From: Metellina segmentata
Lineage: Eukaryota > Arthropoda > Arachnida > Araneae > Tetragnathidae
DNA length: 64,000 bases
Reading direction: 5' to 3'
NCBI GenBank assembly: GCA_947359465.1
Contig: OX375879.1
Span: 88,511,578-88,575,577 of the forward strand
Both the position numbers and the translations under genes were made by a program. This document shows positions 31,422 to 43,456 of this stretch, in pieces. Within the stretch, counting starts at the first letter, position 1, and every line of letters starts with the position of its first letter. The notes beneath the pieces are model-generated. The model made no database searches, was not told where the DNA came from, and saw nothing but the letters and a program-made list of their open reading frames with translations.

Positions 31422-33568
31422 TCTTATAAATAGTGTAATATGCAAATATTCAACTATTATTCCGGAAAATAATTTGAACTTTTGTTCAAGGATCGATACA
31501 ATACTTGGATAGATGAATATGTTTGAATATAGTTGTCAACGCAGGAAACAATGTCCACAATGTCACAGCTACTTAGCAACGAATGAGTAATTAAACTATT
31601 GGGCATTAGAGTCTTGTTTATACGTGCTCTGATTAACCAAATGTCCAGGTTATCGAGCCGAATTTCATACCAATTTTACTATAAATCTTGAAATAAAGAT
31701 TCAAGCAAGAGTATGCAGAGTTTCTTTAAAGAGGTTCTTTAAAGAGGTGATAAGTGGTTGCGAAACTGAATCTGGTTAATTATCTTTTCCAAGAGAGTTT
31801 AAAAAAGGTACGTAACCAAGGTTCAGATTTACTGTAAAATTATCATTATAAATACATGCTGTGAGACATCCAAATATAGGTTATTTGTAAACCTGGATTT
31901 ATGAATCTTTCAGTAATAGTAGCAGTCGTAAGTAGTATGATAGTTTTTTTTGGTAGTTCGTATAGGCTGTTTTGTGTTGATATGTCTGTATTATCAGAAG
32001 TGGCCCAGGTCCTCATTACCCCTCGAATAATAGAGGTTCCACTGCATTATGTAATGAATATTAATTAATAAAATAAAAAATTTCAAGAATAAAATGGACA
32101 TAGATCAGTTAAAGTATTTTCTGCATTAATAGCATTTTATCAGTATTAAAGAGCAGAAACCTCGAATTTAGGGTGGGGGAAAGATTGGACCCCAAGCAGT
32201 GCCTTCTCTCTGGTTAAGCCACTACATTCAAGACTTAAAATAATTTTTTTTTCACTCCAAACTAAGTATTTTATTTGCAAGATACATTACATTGATGAGC
32301 ATACTTCAGTTTCTAGATGAACTGAATAACCCGAGTTTTTGAGCTTTCTGGGGGAGGGGTGGATAGAATAAAAACATTAAAAAAATGAGAAGTGATAAAA
32401 CTCAGTTTATAAGCTTCTGCGAAAAAGACGTCGATATATAATAGCTGTGAACCGGTTTTCATGCTCATAGTAATTGAGTTTAGACACATAACTTCCATTT
32501 CAAATTTGCAACAATCACGAGTTGAAATTTGTTACATAGTTTTCAAGGATGGCAAAAAAGTAGGAAATTCAATCTTTATGCGGATGAAAAACGTTGCGTA
32601 TTTTAAGTCTTTGAACAGCCGTAAAAAAAGTGACTCACCCAATCGAAATTGCACAATTTACATCCGAGATCAAAACAAAAGGTAGCAATCGATAGGGAGG
32701 AATGTTTTCTACAAATATCAATATTTAAAATTTGTCTAAGGGGACATCTTCATATTAAATTGGGTTCTTGCACTGATAATTTCAATATGAACCACCATCT
32801 TTTATCGCAAATTTGAATTCTACACACAATTTGAAGTGCAAATAAAAACTAGTTTATCAATTTTATTGAATATTTCACCGATTTATAAGTGTTTAAAAAT
32901 TGCATCTTCTAATGTTAAATTGGTGTCTCACGTTTTTGCTATATTTGTTAAAAACATTAATTTTTCTTGTTTGCTTGTTTAAAATATATATATTTTAACA
33001 GTTTATTTAAAAACATCAATTTTTCTAAGTTGTTTTTCCATCCTTTGCTACCGCTAAACCGAACATTCTATAAACATTTTAACTATCAAACAAAATGTTA
33101 CTATTTTGTTAGTTATGAAATTAATATTCATAAAATTATAAATAGAAACATGAGCAAATTTTGGCTCCATGCGATTCAACTGTTACTGAAACATCAAAAT
33201 TCCAAATTTTTTTCAGTTTATACATACATGTGCATGAGCGCAGTGAGACTGTTCGCAAAATTCAATGGTTATTATCGTTATTGAAAAATTATTCACTGAG
33301 CGAAAAAGCATAAATTTCTCAGAAATGTAAATCCACTTCAAATTTGCATATTGTTGACTGTGTACAAATGGCATTAACAAACTAACAGCCTCCTGTAAGA
33401 AACGATAGAATTATCTTCGAACTATCGAGAATATATTCTTTCAATGTATCGTATTAACAGGTAAAGCAATGAATGCTAATATCAGAGTTTATGCAAATTG
33501 TTAGTACGGTGGTTTTGTTGGAAAAAGATCATATGTGTATAAAATGTGGATAACTGAGTCCGCTAACA
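31422..33568. other. AT-rich intergenic, nothing recognised
   Basis: No gene seen. TTCTTTAAAGAGG is directly repeated at 31721-31746. The open stretch at 32967-33284 has A+T-driven composition and no family resemblance. Confidence 0.4.
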
Positions 33569-34860
33569 ATGGCACCTCACTTAAGTAAATCGCTGAAAAG
33601 CAGAATGTTGGGGCAAAAAACGGTCTTAAGCCGTCGGAAAATTGCAAGAACGCTGAACGTCATTTTGGCAACTATGAATATGAATAAATGGATGAATAGA
33701 TGAGGGATTTTCTGTGATAGTGAATGCGTGTTACTGAATTGCGATGTTAACTCTTAACTTCTGTGTCACATACCGTCTCGTAACTAGTGTGGAGAGGTCT
33801 CTCAGACCTCACTCACTAAAGTGAGCATAAAGTTAATTAATATAATATATTAATGAAAGATTCTTAAGATAATTATTATTTACACGTTTTAAATTTAGAT
33901 AATTCAATACTTATCATGAAATACATTTTATATTACTATATAAGATAAGTAGATTCAATGTCTCTTCAGTCTCAGCTTTCGAACCTAATTTTGCAGGACG
34001 TTTCAAATCTGGAAACTGTAAAACTATGTTGTGTGTTGGTGTTCTAATGGAACGATTAGGTTTCCCCCCCCGGGAATCAGATTTGAAGTTATTTTTTCCG
34101 TAGAAATATTATTCTTGTGAAGACGCAATTGAAATGTCTTCATCTACCTGCCATGTTCGCTTTCAATAATATTATCCTAAATTTTACTGTCCCAGTGCTC
34201 TATTTCCGACCAATTATCAACAGCATTCTGAATTTCTTCTTGTGTATGATACACAGGTTGTTTTTTAGCAAAGTTTGTTGCCATTTTAGGCTCTCTGCCG
34301 AAATTCCCAAAACTCCAACTTAGACGATTTCATTCAACAAGAACGGTATCGCAAATGCCGTGAAGGGGTCTTAGAGACCACGCGAGAAATGCAAATAGTA
34401 TAAAACAAGAAATAGTTGGGGCAGCCAAACCAGTTTTGGAATGTGTGTTCTGTTGGGCGTAGTAGGAAGGTACTAAATAGGACAGGGACTAATACACGCT
34501 TTAAGGGGTGGAAACGACTCGCGGTCTGTGAGACCCATTACAGGTTAAAAATGCGCTGTTATTGAAATCTGTCTATGATTATAAATTCACAGAATGCAAA
34601 TAACAGGAAGAATGGATAGACAAATCGGTAGTGGTCGTCCGCGGGAACTAAATACTAACCAAGCTCAGAATACTGTTGCGGTGGCAGCAATGGACGTAGG
34701 ACTAAATGCCAAGCAAATTCATTGCGAGCTGCGAGTGAACGTAAGTGTGTATGTGTTTAATAGATTACCACTTTCCAGACATGAAGGATGTAATTTAAAA
34801 TGCGAATCTGCCTTGTAAAACTCGCACTACAGCTTTACCGATCTGTTCCTCGGACACCCA
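33569..34860 (+). pseudogene. Tc1-like transposase N-terminal relic, interrupted by piggyBac
   Basis: 33569-33679 reads MAPHLSKSLKSRMLGQ..LSRRKIARTLNV, a plausible first helix-turn-helix of a Tc1-like transposase. After the piggyBac insert the reading resumes at about 34594 with the GRPR-type linker (QIGSGRPRELN) and a second helix-turn-helix (AVAAMDVGLNAKQIHCELRV, then NVSV..NRL). Stops and shifts are numerous. Whether it is one element with the 35264-36210 remnant is unresolved. Confidence 0.5.
33747..34548 (-). mobile_element. piggyBac-like deletion derivative (about 0.8 kb)
   Basis: TTAA at 33747-33750 and 34545-34548 bracket the segment. Near the right end is GGTCTGTGAGACC (34523-34535), followed by CATTACAGG and TTAA; near the left is GGTCTCTCAGACC (33797-33809). 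Inside, the minus strand encodes an N-terminal piggyBac-type stretch from ATG at 34284 (MATNFAKKQPVYHTQEEIQN, then an acidic DNIIESEHG) and, after breaks, GKPNRSIRTPTHNIV near 34060. No catalytic core remains. Exact left end is tentative because a second TTAA lies at 33754. Confidence 0.6.
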
Positions 34861-35263
34861 CGGCATTTAGTAATTTGTTATATAGATACAAGCCCTGACG
34901 GAATAGTCGAATGAATGTTATTTTAACCAAACATATTTCTATAATTACCATTACACGCGTAGGTGGATACCGAACCACTACAAACACCCAGCCCTGTTTT
35001 TGTTTGCATATTTGCCCCCTCTCGTAGCATTCGAGAATCAAACTCGCCACCCTCGGAATGTCTTTACACATAATACTACTTATTGATTTTGTTACATGGA
35101 ATGTATTGGGAGTTGTGGATCTCACTACACCATAGGATAGTCGCAAACATACACACTTTCACCATACAGAATGCCTGATCCCCAATTTTCAGATTAACCT
35201 TGAGCTCATGAATTACTAAGTTATTGATGTATTTTCTTGACAGGTAACTACTCAAACGGTGCG

Positions 35264-36210
35264 GAACACCATACATGACGCAGTTCTGCTTAGCCGTATG
35301 GCGGCCCCAAAACCTGCTTTGACAACGACTGTGTTTCGCCCGATCCCACATACACAGGACCATGGCCGAATGGGTCTCGGTGCTATTTTCAGATAAGATC
35401 TGCGTCCATTCGTACAGCACCCCGTTAGAGTATATCGACCAGCAGGCTATAGGCTTAAACATGCGTATACTAAACCTATTCACCGCAGCGGAAAAATGTA
35501 TCTTTCGGTGTGGGGCTGTATGTAAGGCCAAGACATTGGAGCCCTTTACAAGATTAATGGTTGTTTTAATACAAGCTCGTATTGCGATATACTGGAGTAT
35601 GTGATGATCCCGGATGTCCTTGAAAAACATTTTTTGGATATCTGTTTCATTTTCCAAATGTAATACACATAGAGTTTGTTGTATAATTTAGTTACCCATT
35701 TGCCAAGACTCGTTTACCAATTTGCCAATAATTTACCCATTTTGCAATGCTCTCATGCAGTGTTTCCCAAATTGCGCGCCACGGAGACCCATACTGTCGA
35801 GTCGTGTATGTCTACAATTTGATTGTATTTTTATTTAGGGGGCCGGCATAAACAACCCCACACACATTGATTATCATGAACCTCGTTTGGCTGACACCTT
35901 TATGTTTACATCCCTCTTTAACATATGTCTTGTTTTTCCTACAGGACAACAGCAAAATCCACACTTAAAGTGCAGTTGAAAGGTGATTCGAGGCGCGGGA
36001 AATCCAGATTTTGGACTGGCCCAGTAATGAAGCCCATCTGAATCCCATCAAAAATGTAATGTTTAGGTATAAATCGGGCAGATCTTGACGGCATTTCATC
36101 AATTGCCCATCTATGGATGTCTGACAACAGATCCTGGGATTCAATCAGAATGGATTCTGACTGTCGCCAGCCTAATCGAGTCCATTCCACAGCGTCTGCA
36201 TCAGGTCATA
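35264..36210 (+). pseudogene. Tc1-like DD34E transposase relic, interrupted
   Basis: Segments in order: VTTQTVRNTIHDA..LSRMAAPKPALTT (second helix-turn-helix, 35264-35345); MAEWVSVLFSDKICVHSYS with the first Asp (35362 onward); VWGCM, INGCFNTSSYCDILEYVMIP (to about 35630); then, after an unrelated 300-bp stretch, QDNSKIHT with the second Asp (35941) and LDWPSNEAHLNPIKNV, where Lys replaces the catalytic Glu (near 36050). Frameshifts and stops are frequent. The element's ends are not identifiable. Confidence 0.65.
35758..35790 (+). mobile_element. Solo hAT-type terminus
   Basis: CAGTGTTTCCCAAATTGCGC matches the first 14 bases of the 23097 hAT terminal repeat. No partner end follows before 35941. 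It sits within the unrelated stretch that interrupts the Tc1 relic. Confidence 0.35.
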
Positions 36211-36935
36211 GACTGCGATGACCCCTACACATCATATATAAATATTTATAATGTGATTGTATAATATTATTAAATTAATTATTATAAAGCTTTTATTGTG
36301 GAGTATTTTATCACAAGCTTTGCTAGGCATAATTAAAATTCATAATTCAGATATAAATTGAAACCTAATTAACCATTAACTTATACTACTGTAGGTTAGT
36401 GTTGTAATAATACATTTATTGGACACACAACGACACTATCTACGTGTCACACTCGAACAAACCTTTCTCAAACAATCGTTGAAAGCGACACATACTCGCG
36501 AAATCGGACTATGTGATCAGAATCCGCTATTTTTATTGCGAAGTTCAATTCTTACACATTCCCTCAATGGTTTTTATGGATTTTCTCGATTAAATTTACA
36601 GAGTTTTTCATCATTGTTTCATTAAACCGTCTGAAATTGAGCGTAGAATCTAATTTTGTTATAAAGGATGGAGGTTCGTAGTGAAAGTATCGGAGAAAGC
36701 ACTCAATTTAATATGAAGACGGCCACTTAGACCGAAATTAAATATTTATATCTGTAGAAAACATTCGTCTCATCTATTGCTACCTTTCGTTTTGTTCTGC
36801 GACTTAAGTTGTGCAATTTTTTGACAGCTGTGTTATGAAAATTTCAAAAATTGCATGTATAAGGGAGGGCTATGTGGAATCATTTCCCATCATGCCTCTG
36901 GGTAACGCGTAGACTGTCACATTCTCGGCAGCTCT
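36211..36935. other. Intergenic, nothing recognised
   Basis: AT-rich. No gene, repeat or regulatory signal that I can support. Confidence 0.35.
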
Positions 36936-36995
36936 TGATTGAAGGATCTTACTATCCATAAGCAAACGCTTATGGATCGTAAGATCCTTCAATCA
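36936..36995. repeat. Near-perfect 28-bp hairpin
   Basis: Left arm 36936-36963 (TGATTGAAGGATCTTACT, then ATCCATAAGC) pairs with right arm 36968-36995 (GCTTATGGAT, then CGTAAGATCCTTCAATCA) with one mismatch and a four-base AAAC loop. No TSD or transposon end is visible on either side. It could be a cruciform-forming palindrome or a precursor-like RNA hairpin; nothing here decides between them. Confidence 0.85.
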
Positions 36996-37567
36996 TTAGC
37001 TGGCATTGAAGAAAAACTTTGAAACTGAACATGGTGATGGGAAAATAAACAAGAGCTATTGTTCATCAAATCCTAGCAATCCCGAAAAAGTTCGAAAACA
37101 GGGTATTTTTAAAAATAGGTTTTGTGTTACTAAGATGGTACTTGAGAATTCTCAAAATTGTTGGATTCATAAAATCTGGGTTCATTATACTCGGTGTGAA
37201 CTGTCATTACTTTCTCCGTTATTACTATATTTGTAATATAAAAGTTATTAAACATTATTTTGGTCAATTTATGTAAGGAAATAAATACCCAGCCTTTTAT
37301 GAAAATGTTATGGAATATTTCAGAAAAATAATTCATATTCTTTATATCTCATTCTGAGGTAATCGAGCAATCTTTTAATTTCCATTGAGGAGGGAACTCA
37401 TACAAACAAAGACCTGACGTACATACATTCAAACGAGAACGCGATATGCATAGATACAGAGATAAGAAATATGTACTCATAAAAAACAGTCATTGTCCCA
37501 TTCGAACTCTTGCTTTCCACTCGATTTCTTTGTTCGCTCGGTTTCAGAGTCACTGAAACAGAGTGAA
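36996..37567. other. Intergenic, nothing recognised
   Basis: No supported gene or repeat. Confidence 0.35.
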
Positions 37568-37660
37568 TCTGAAATGGTTAAAAATGACGAGGTGTTGTAC
37601 TTTCGAGATTGTTCCCGGACCGTCCCCCAGTGCGACTTTAATTCAACTCTACTACTTACC
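37568..37660 (+). mobile_element. SINE 3' fragment
   Basis: Keeps ACGAGGTGTTGTACTTTCGA, TTCCCGGACCGTC, CCAGTGCGACTTTAATTCAA and a CTACTACTTACC tail; lacks head and most of the body. Confidence 0.6.
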
Positions 37661-39480
37661 TTCCTTCAGAAATCCAGCGTAGAACTTTGCATTGTCAAAC
37701 CCAATTCATAGGGTAAGATGAATTCGGTGAAATAAGTTCTGGAACCCGGAAATTTTAATTAGTTATCGACATTGGAAATTTTAAACCGACTGAAAACGAG
37801 CCGTTACTTTGAATCGCATTTTTCGGTCACAAGGCACTGAGTCGAGGAGGCAAATCACCTGACCTCATAAACATCGCAAAATCCCAGCGTTGAACATACG
37901 CTTATTCATTTAGTGCATTATTAAATTGAAGCTAATCTTCCGCCTTTTGCCGGAGACGTATAAGTGGTTTTCGTTCAGCAAAGCCAACGTTCTACGTCTC
38001 TGGAAGGAAATGGAATTAGCGGCAAAAGTTTATGTGGTCGTAAAGCGGCCATGAAATAAAAAGAATTCTCCAAAACTGCTCTGGAGAACCGCCATCGTTG
38101 TTGCTTTTGTCGTAAACATGTCGGCCATAACAGTTTCGAAGAGGAACCGTTGCGTTGACCCTAAAAACTAAAAAAAAGGTTTTGGGATCCTAGCTATTAC
38201 ATAGAGCAAACTGATGTCTGGAATTTACTGATATAAAAAAAATTTAAGATGGTAATATCAGTTAAAGTTACACATCTAAGAAAAGTTTAGTAAAGGCAGT
38301 CATGGCAACCTTTAATTCTGTGTCTAGACAGCAGAGAGTTAAAACAAATGTAATCCGACTTTTACCCGTCAAAGTTTCATCGAAATTTAATTTGCATTAC
38401 TATAAATGTTTTTATTGAGAACATTGAATAGCGTTCCGACTGTGAAATTCTAAATTAACTGTTTGTCTCACATCGTCTTAATAGATTAAATGATACATCA
38501 GTAAAGCTATCGTTAAACAAATCAAGTTTTTTGAAAAGTAAAAAGATTGCTTCTATGTACTTACACGTGAATATGATATATAGAACCAATCTTAACTTTT
38601 CTACTTAAAAGTAGTCTTGTTCGATGTACAAGTTTGCTTCTTTGTAGCTAATGTTGTAAAAAACACAACATCAAACAAATACAAGCTATGGCATTAAACT
38701 ACGTTTAATGGATACCATATGACAACTACTTGGTATTCTAAAACGATTTCGAACTTTCTTTGCCGTTTGCAAGCAAATTTCATCATGTTCTTTTTCGCAG
38801 ATTTTTCCGAGATTCTACATACAATTATCACCACTTGTGAAGAGAGCCACATCAATTCCAGTCTTATGTCACATATCAAATCTAGTGCCATTTTATTAAA
38901 TAAGAATGCTATCTATAGACTCTCTACACACGTGATACCTACAAGCATATTTGTACAAACCCTAATAACACATTTATAGCAATTAACTGTATCTAAATAA
39001 TAATAGTATTGTATCGTTTGTTTGTTTTAATTATAAGACATAACTTCCAATAGCTTTCTATTTCAAAAGTATTTGTATGGATTAACATTCTTAGAATACA
39101 CAAGCAAGCAAATTTGTGTTGATTGCATGAATATGGAATTCCGTATCGAAATGAGTCGCATTTTATGCTATTTGAAATTGGAAAGACATTTAGAGAAGTA
39201 TTTTTCGAAGAAGTAAGTATTGAATATTTACCATGTGTTAGCTGTTAGATAATAAGCAATGTTATATTAACTCAGAAACGATAAATTAAAAATACTGATT
39301 GCTACTGCGTTACCATTATTATATATTTAAAATATCAAATAAAAAGTATGAAATGTGAGAAAATTTCAAATCTTTTCACGTATAATAGAAATTAGAGGGT
39401 AAGTAAAAAGGGAGAAATTTTTAAACTGCAAAATAACAAATGAAATTGCATAACTTAAAAATACACAATTGCTAAATGTA
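37661..39480. other. Intergenic, nothing recognised
   Basis: 37910-38170 is somewhat GC-richer (GCCGGAGACGTATAAG, TACGTCTCTGGAAGG, CCATGAAATAAAAAG) but has no sustained frame. The rest is AT-rich and empty of recognisable elements. Confidence 0.35.
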
Positions 39481-40088
39481 CAGGGTGTCCCAAAAAGATC
39501 AGTACAACTTCAAAAATTTATTTAAGAAAAAAAAAATAGACATACAGCAAAACTATTTACGACTATAGATAGTATAACTCAGAAAGTTTTTTTCTACTAC
39601 CTTAGTAAATTTCTGCATGAGATTCTTTCGTAGCACGAAGAATATCCCCAAGACGATATACCAATTCCATCCACGAACTTTTCAGCATGCTAACATCAAC
39701 AGTAGATACAGCTGTTTGGATCTTTTTTTTTGTTTTGTTTCAATTCCACGACACTGTTAACTTTTGTTCGGTACACAGCATCTTTTACATAACCCCAAAA
39801 GAAAAAGTCGAGTGGAGTAATGTCAGGACACAGGGGGGGGGGGGGGACCTTGATTTGGGCCCATCCACTCTACACATTGAGCTGTCTTCACGGAACACGC
39901 CATTTTAAAAAACTGAATTCTTTAATAATTGTTTGCGTGTTATGCAGCGCTATCTATAATCAGAAACATACTGTAGAAAAAAAACTTTTTGAGTTATTCT
40001 ATCTAATGTTGTAACTAGATTTGCTGAATGCCTATTCTTTTTTTTATATAAATTTTTGAAGTTGTACCGATATTTTTGGGACACACTG
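39481..40088 (-). mobile_element. Mariner-like deletion derivative (608 bp)
   Basis: Inverted repeats of about 45 bp: CAGGGTGTCCCAAAAAGATC on the left and CAGTGTGTCCCAAAAATATC on the other strand, followed in both by GTACAACTTCAAAAATTTAT. TA flanks both ends. The interior carries only the 3' end of a transposase on the minus strand and a run of 14 Gs at 39833-39846. Confidence 0.88.
39605..39835 (-). pseudogene. Mariner-like transposase C-terminal fragment
   Basis: On the minus strand: CPDITPLDFFFWGYVKDAVY, containing the third catalytic Asp of mariner-type enzymes (PLDFF), then RTKVNSVVELKQ. After a frameshift comes a C-terminal stretch ending near VYRLGDILRATKESHAEIY. The preceding proline/arginine codons have been replaced by the homopolymer. 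The first two catalytic residues are missing. Confidence 0.7.
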
Positions 40089-41270
40089 TATTATTACTAC
40101 CGGTGTGCTATTTTCACGAGTTTTACTGTTTTAAAGACTAAGGTACTCAACATACATATATTAAAGAATAAAATACAAGAAACACACACAAACCCGTTTA
40201 TTTGTTTTTCTTATTTAGTGACTTGTTTTTAGTTCGTTCACGTTCCGAGAATCAAACGAAACACTATTTTTAATACTTTTTAGATACGCCATCTTTATAC
40301 TCGAATGTTTTCTCACCCCATCCTTAGCAATACTCAATTTTTTCGGAACGAGCAGCCGTTGGAGTTGACACAAACCGGATTTATTATATCAAGAGGAAGA
40401 TCAAAGCATAATCCAAATAGTTACCCAGAAAAACGAATGTTGATTTTCTTCCCGGATATGTTGTCTGTAATCGACAGAGTGAATTGTCTCATAACCTGCG
40501 GGTATCACTTCTGTCAAGAGGTATTTTATTTCAAATCCAGAAAGCGAGAAATTTCGTATTGCATTGAATGTTTGTTATCTTAAAGATAATAATACATGCA
40601 TTAACATTGGCGATGTTATATGTATGCGTGAGGAGGGTGAGAATCTAATGGATGTACCCCAACTAACTTTCCTAGAAATATGTAGTTGGAGTATTTCTTT
40701 TATAAAACAAAATAAACTGAATAGAAAACAACTGAAGTTTTAAAATGAAGCAAGATCATGATTATTTTGCATAGCTGTGGTTCAAGGATTAGTTTCAAAA
40801 TAAGTAAAATTCGATAAGTAATTCAATGATTATTTATCCCCCACCCCCAAGTATCCCGAGGTATCTCATGCATCAAGACCTGACCAATTTTGCCAATTAC
40901 AAGCTACCTCGTCTTCAAGAAATTCCAAATTTTTGACAATAACCAGTTCAGCATCTGATCGGGTTTTTCTAACTATGAGATACCTCGTCTGTCAGGATCT
41001 GGTCAGTTTTACTAATGACGAGATACCTCATACATACAAGCACCAGGAGGATTAACTGAAATATGTATCTTTAACTGGTACTTCAAAATTAAATAACGCT
41101 ATAATGCTTTATTTATTTCAAAATTAAGTAATTGCTGTGTGTAAAAAGAACAAAGAAAAAATAATAATCAGAAAAATGCACACTAGAAGCAACGTAAACA
41201 AGCCAAGAGTGGTATTTTATTTAGGCAATATATTTCGTTCAAAAACTGGTATCCTTGAATTGAAAGTGCC
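40089..41270. other. Intergenic with degenerate 'GAGATACCTC' repeats
   Basis: No gene. 40850-41030 holds four diverged blocks such as GGTATCTCATGCATCAAGAC, ACGAGATACCTCA and GGATCTGGTCAGTTTTACTA, related to the 46760 array. Confidence 0.4.
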
Positions 41271-41561
41271 TCGGGTGTCCGGTTTGAGAGTAACGGACTA
41301 GCAGCAGGAGGGTTGAGAGTTTGGATCCAACCAAAGACCGTCGTGTACAAAGGGGGCTAGTGGTCAAATCTGTGAGGCCTTAAATCTCCTCACGTTGGCG
41401 TGGTGTGGAAGTTTATAGAATAGGATGCCAGCTCAGATGTGACCTCGTCATCTGACACTAGTACAAAACTACGTTGTTATCGGACTTCTCTCTTCTACGA
41501 TTGATCCCGGACCGTCGTTGTGTTGCTCCAGTGTGACTTTAATCGAAATACCTACCTACCT
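41271..41561 (+). mobile_element. tRNA-derived SINE with intact CCTA tail
   Basis: Head diverged (GTCCGGTTTGAGAGTAACGG), then GGAGGGTTGAGAGTTTGGAT, ACCGTCGTGTACAAAGGGGG, CCTCACGTTGGCGTGGTGTG, CTCGTCATCTGACACTAG, TTGATCCCGGACCGTCG, TTGCTCCAGTGTGACTTTAA and ATACCTACCTACC. The tail is well kept. Confidence 0.8.
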
Positions 41562-43456
41562 AGTTATAATTGAAAATGAGTGCTGTGGGGAATTGACGTG
41601 AAACTACAAGTAGGTAGGTTGAGATTTATCTGATACTAGAGTCAAATTTGGCTCAGCTTTCCCTAAAACAAGTAAAACTATGTAACAAGATGAGGTATAA
41701 AATGGTTTCAGAATAATCAAAAGCGAAATCTATATCAGAAAACAAACTTACAAATGAGTGAGAAAACTGAGTGATAAGTCAGATTAAATTTCATATTAGA
41801 TTAAAAGCATTTCTTTCTTTCAAGATTAATGAGGACAAACAATTTCCCCAGTCAGATTTTGAAAATTGAGGATTAAACTATGCCTATTCTAAAATGTTTA
41901 AAAGGAGACATCAATAAGGGGATCTGTCATTTTGTGGCAGGGCAGTGGAATCTATTACATATTAGACACTGCATTCTGTGGCAAACGTTGGTGAGTAAAG
42001 CTGATTGTTGTATTCTCAAACGGAATTGTAATACATTGTCTTCTAGGTAAGCATGAAGACAGGCCAGAAAGTAAAACACAATATTCTTTATTATTTGATA
42101 TTGATAATTGGTTGTATTCATTATATGATTTTGATAACTGTCTGAATACAATTAGAACACTAACGTATAGGTGCTATCCTAGAAGTTCGTGTAAGTTTCA
42201 CATTTATATTTTTACAAATGCATCATAGAATGTCTCACCTGAGTCAAACCTGTAATTCGAAGCACTTTGTTGGAGTATTGATCAGGCAATAAGCCCTATA
42301 ATGCTTTTGTTCAATGCACTCAAAAGCCTGAAGTTATGTTTATCGAAATAGAATCTTGCATTAGTGAGGGAAATCGAATAGGTTACCGATTATGATTTCA
42401 CAGATGTGATGTGGGCTTATATTCAAACCTAAACCCAGACACCGCGTGTATTGAAATAGGTAAGTGTGATGAACACACATCCCTAACGGCAAGCGGGCGT
42501 CAATGGACTAGTTTCGATCGAGCTATCGCATGACTGGATATGGGAATCTCCCATCACTTTCTATACTTGATTTTCCTCTTTACTGATGAATATTATACCA
42601 TCACGATAGTGCGAGTCAATTTATATCGCTTTTGCATTGATGCCTTGTCAGGAGAAATGGTCTACCTCAGACATTGGATAATTTGTCACGTGAATCATTC
42701 TCATGACAAATACTGCAGTGTAGTGTCAAGCATTTTTTTTATATATTTTATTACGAATTAAAATACTACATTGCGTTTCATATTTATAGAAGACATCGTC
42801 AGTGACGCTCCTGACTCATACATCAAGACACAATTTAACGCATTAAAGTTTTACTAAAAGAGTACATTACGTTTAGAGCAAGGTTATTTCCATTTTTATC
42901 TTAATCTATTATTTAATAGTTTAAAATTAAGAGGTGATAGTCCTCTGATATTTCCCATTGGAGTTCATCTCAGACCAAATTTATATTAGTTTAAATTCTT
43001 TCTTAAGCCTCGAATTTTGCGTTATAAGCAACTGGACAAAAATTTTGTACAGTATCTTTTCCCCTTTGCATTTACTTCACCTGAGATGTTTCAATGGATC
43101 ACAGAGAAATAACAAAGTTCAATGTAATCAATTTATTATAAAGAAATATAGATTTAAGGAATTACTAGTAGATCATATTAGAAATTCATCTTGCCTCCAA
43201 TCTTAAGATAATACTTTGATGGAAGAATTATAGCATATTGGGGCCGAAAATAACGTTAACTTACCATAATAGTGTCAAGTGTCCTACATCATTTATTAAG
43301 TTGGGAACATACATACATTGAAAAATCTTGGTAAGCGATAAAGAGTAAATTAATTAAAAATATTTTTCAAATCTTACAGACCCTACTTAATAAGACTTTT
43401 TCCACAATTTGTTTTTAATTTTGTATCTGTACAGAAAATTTTAATCAAAGTAAATA
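41562..43456. other. AT-rich intergenic, nothing recognised
   Basis: No gene, tandem array or transposon end that I can support. Confidence 0.4.

Noticed and set aside
32967..33284. 105-codon open frame on the + strand
   Set aside because: Composition follows AT-rich background (Phe, Tyr, Lys, Asn, Ile); no domain or motif.
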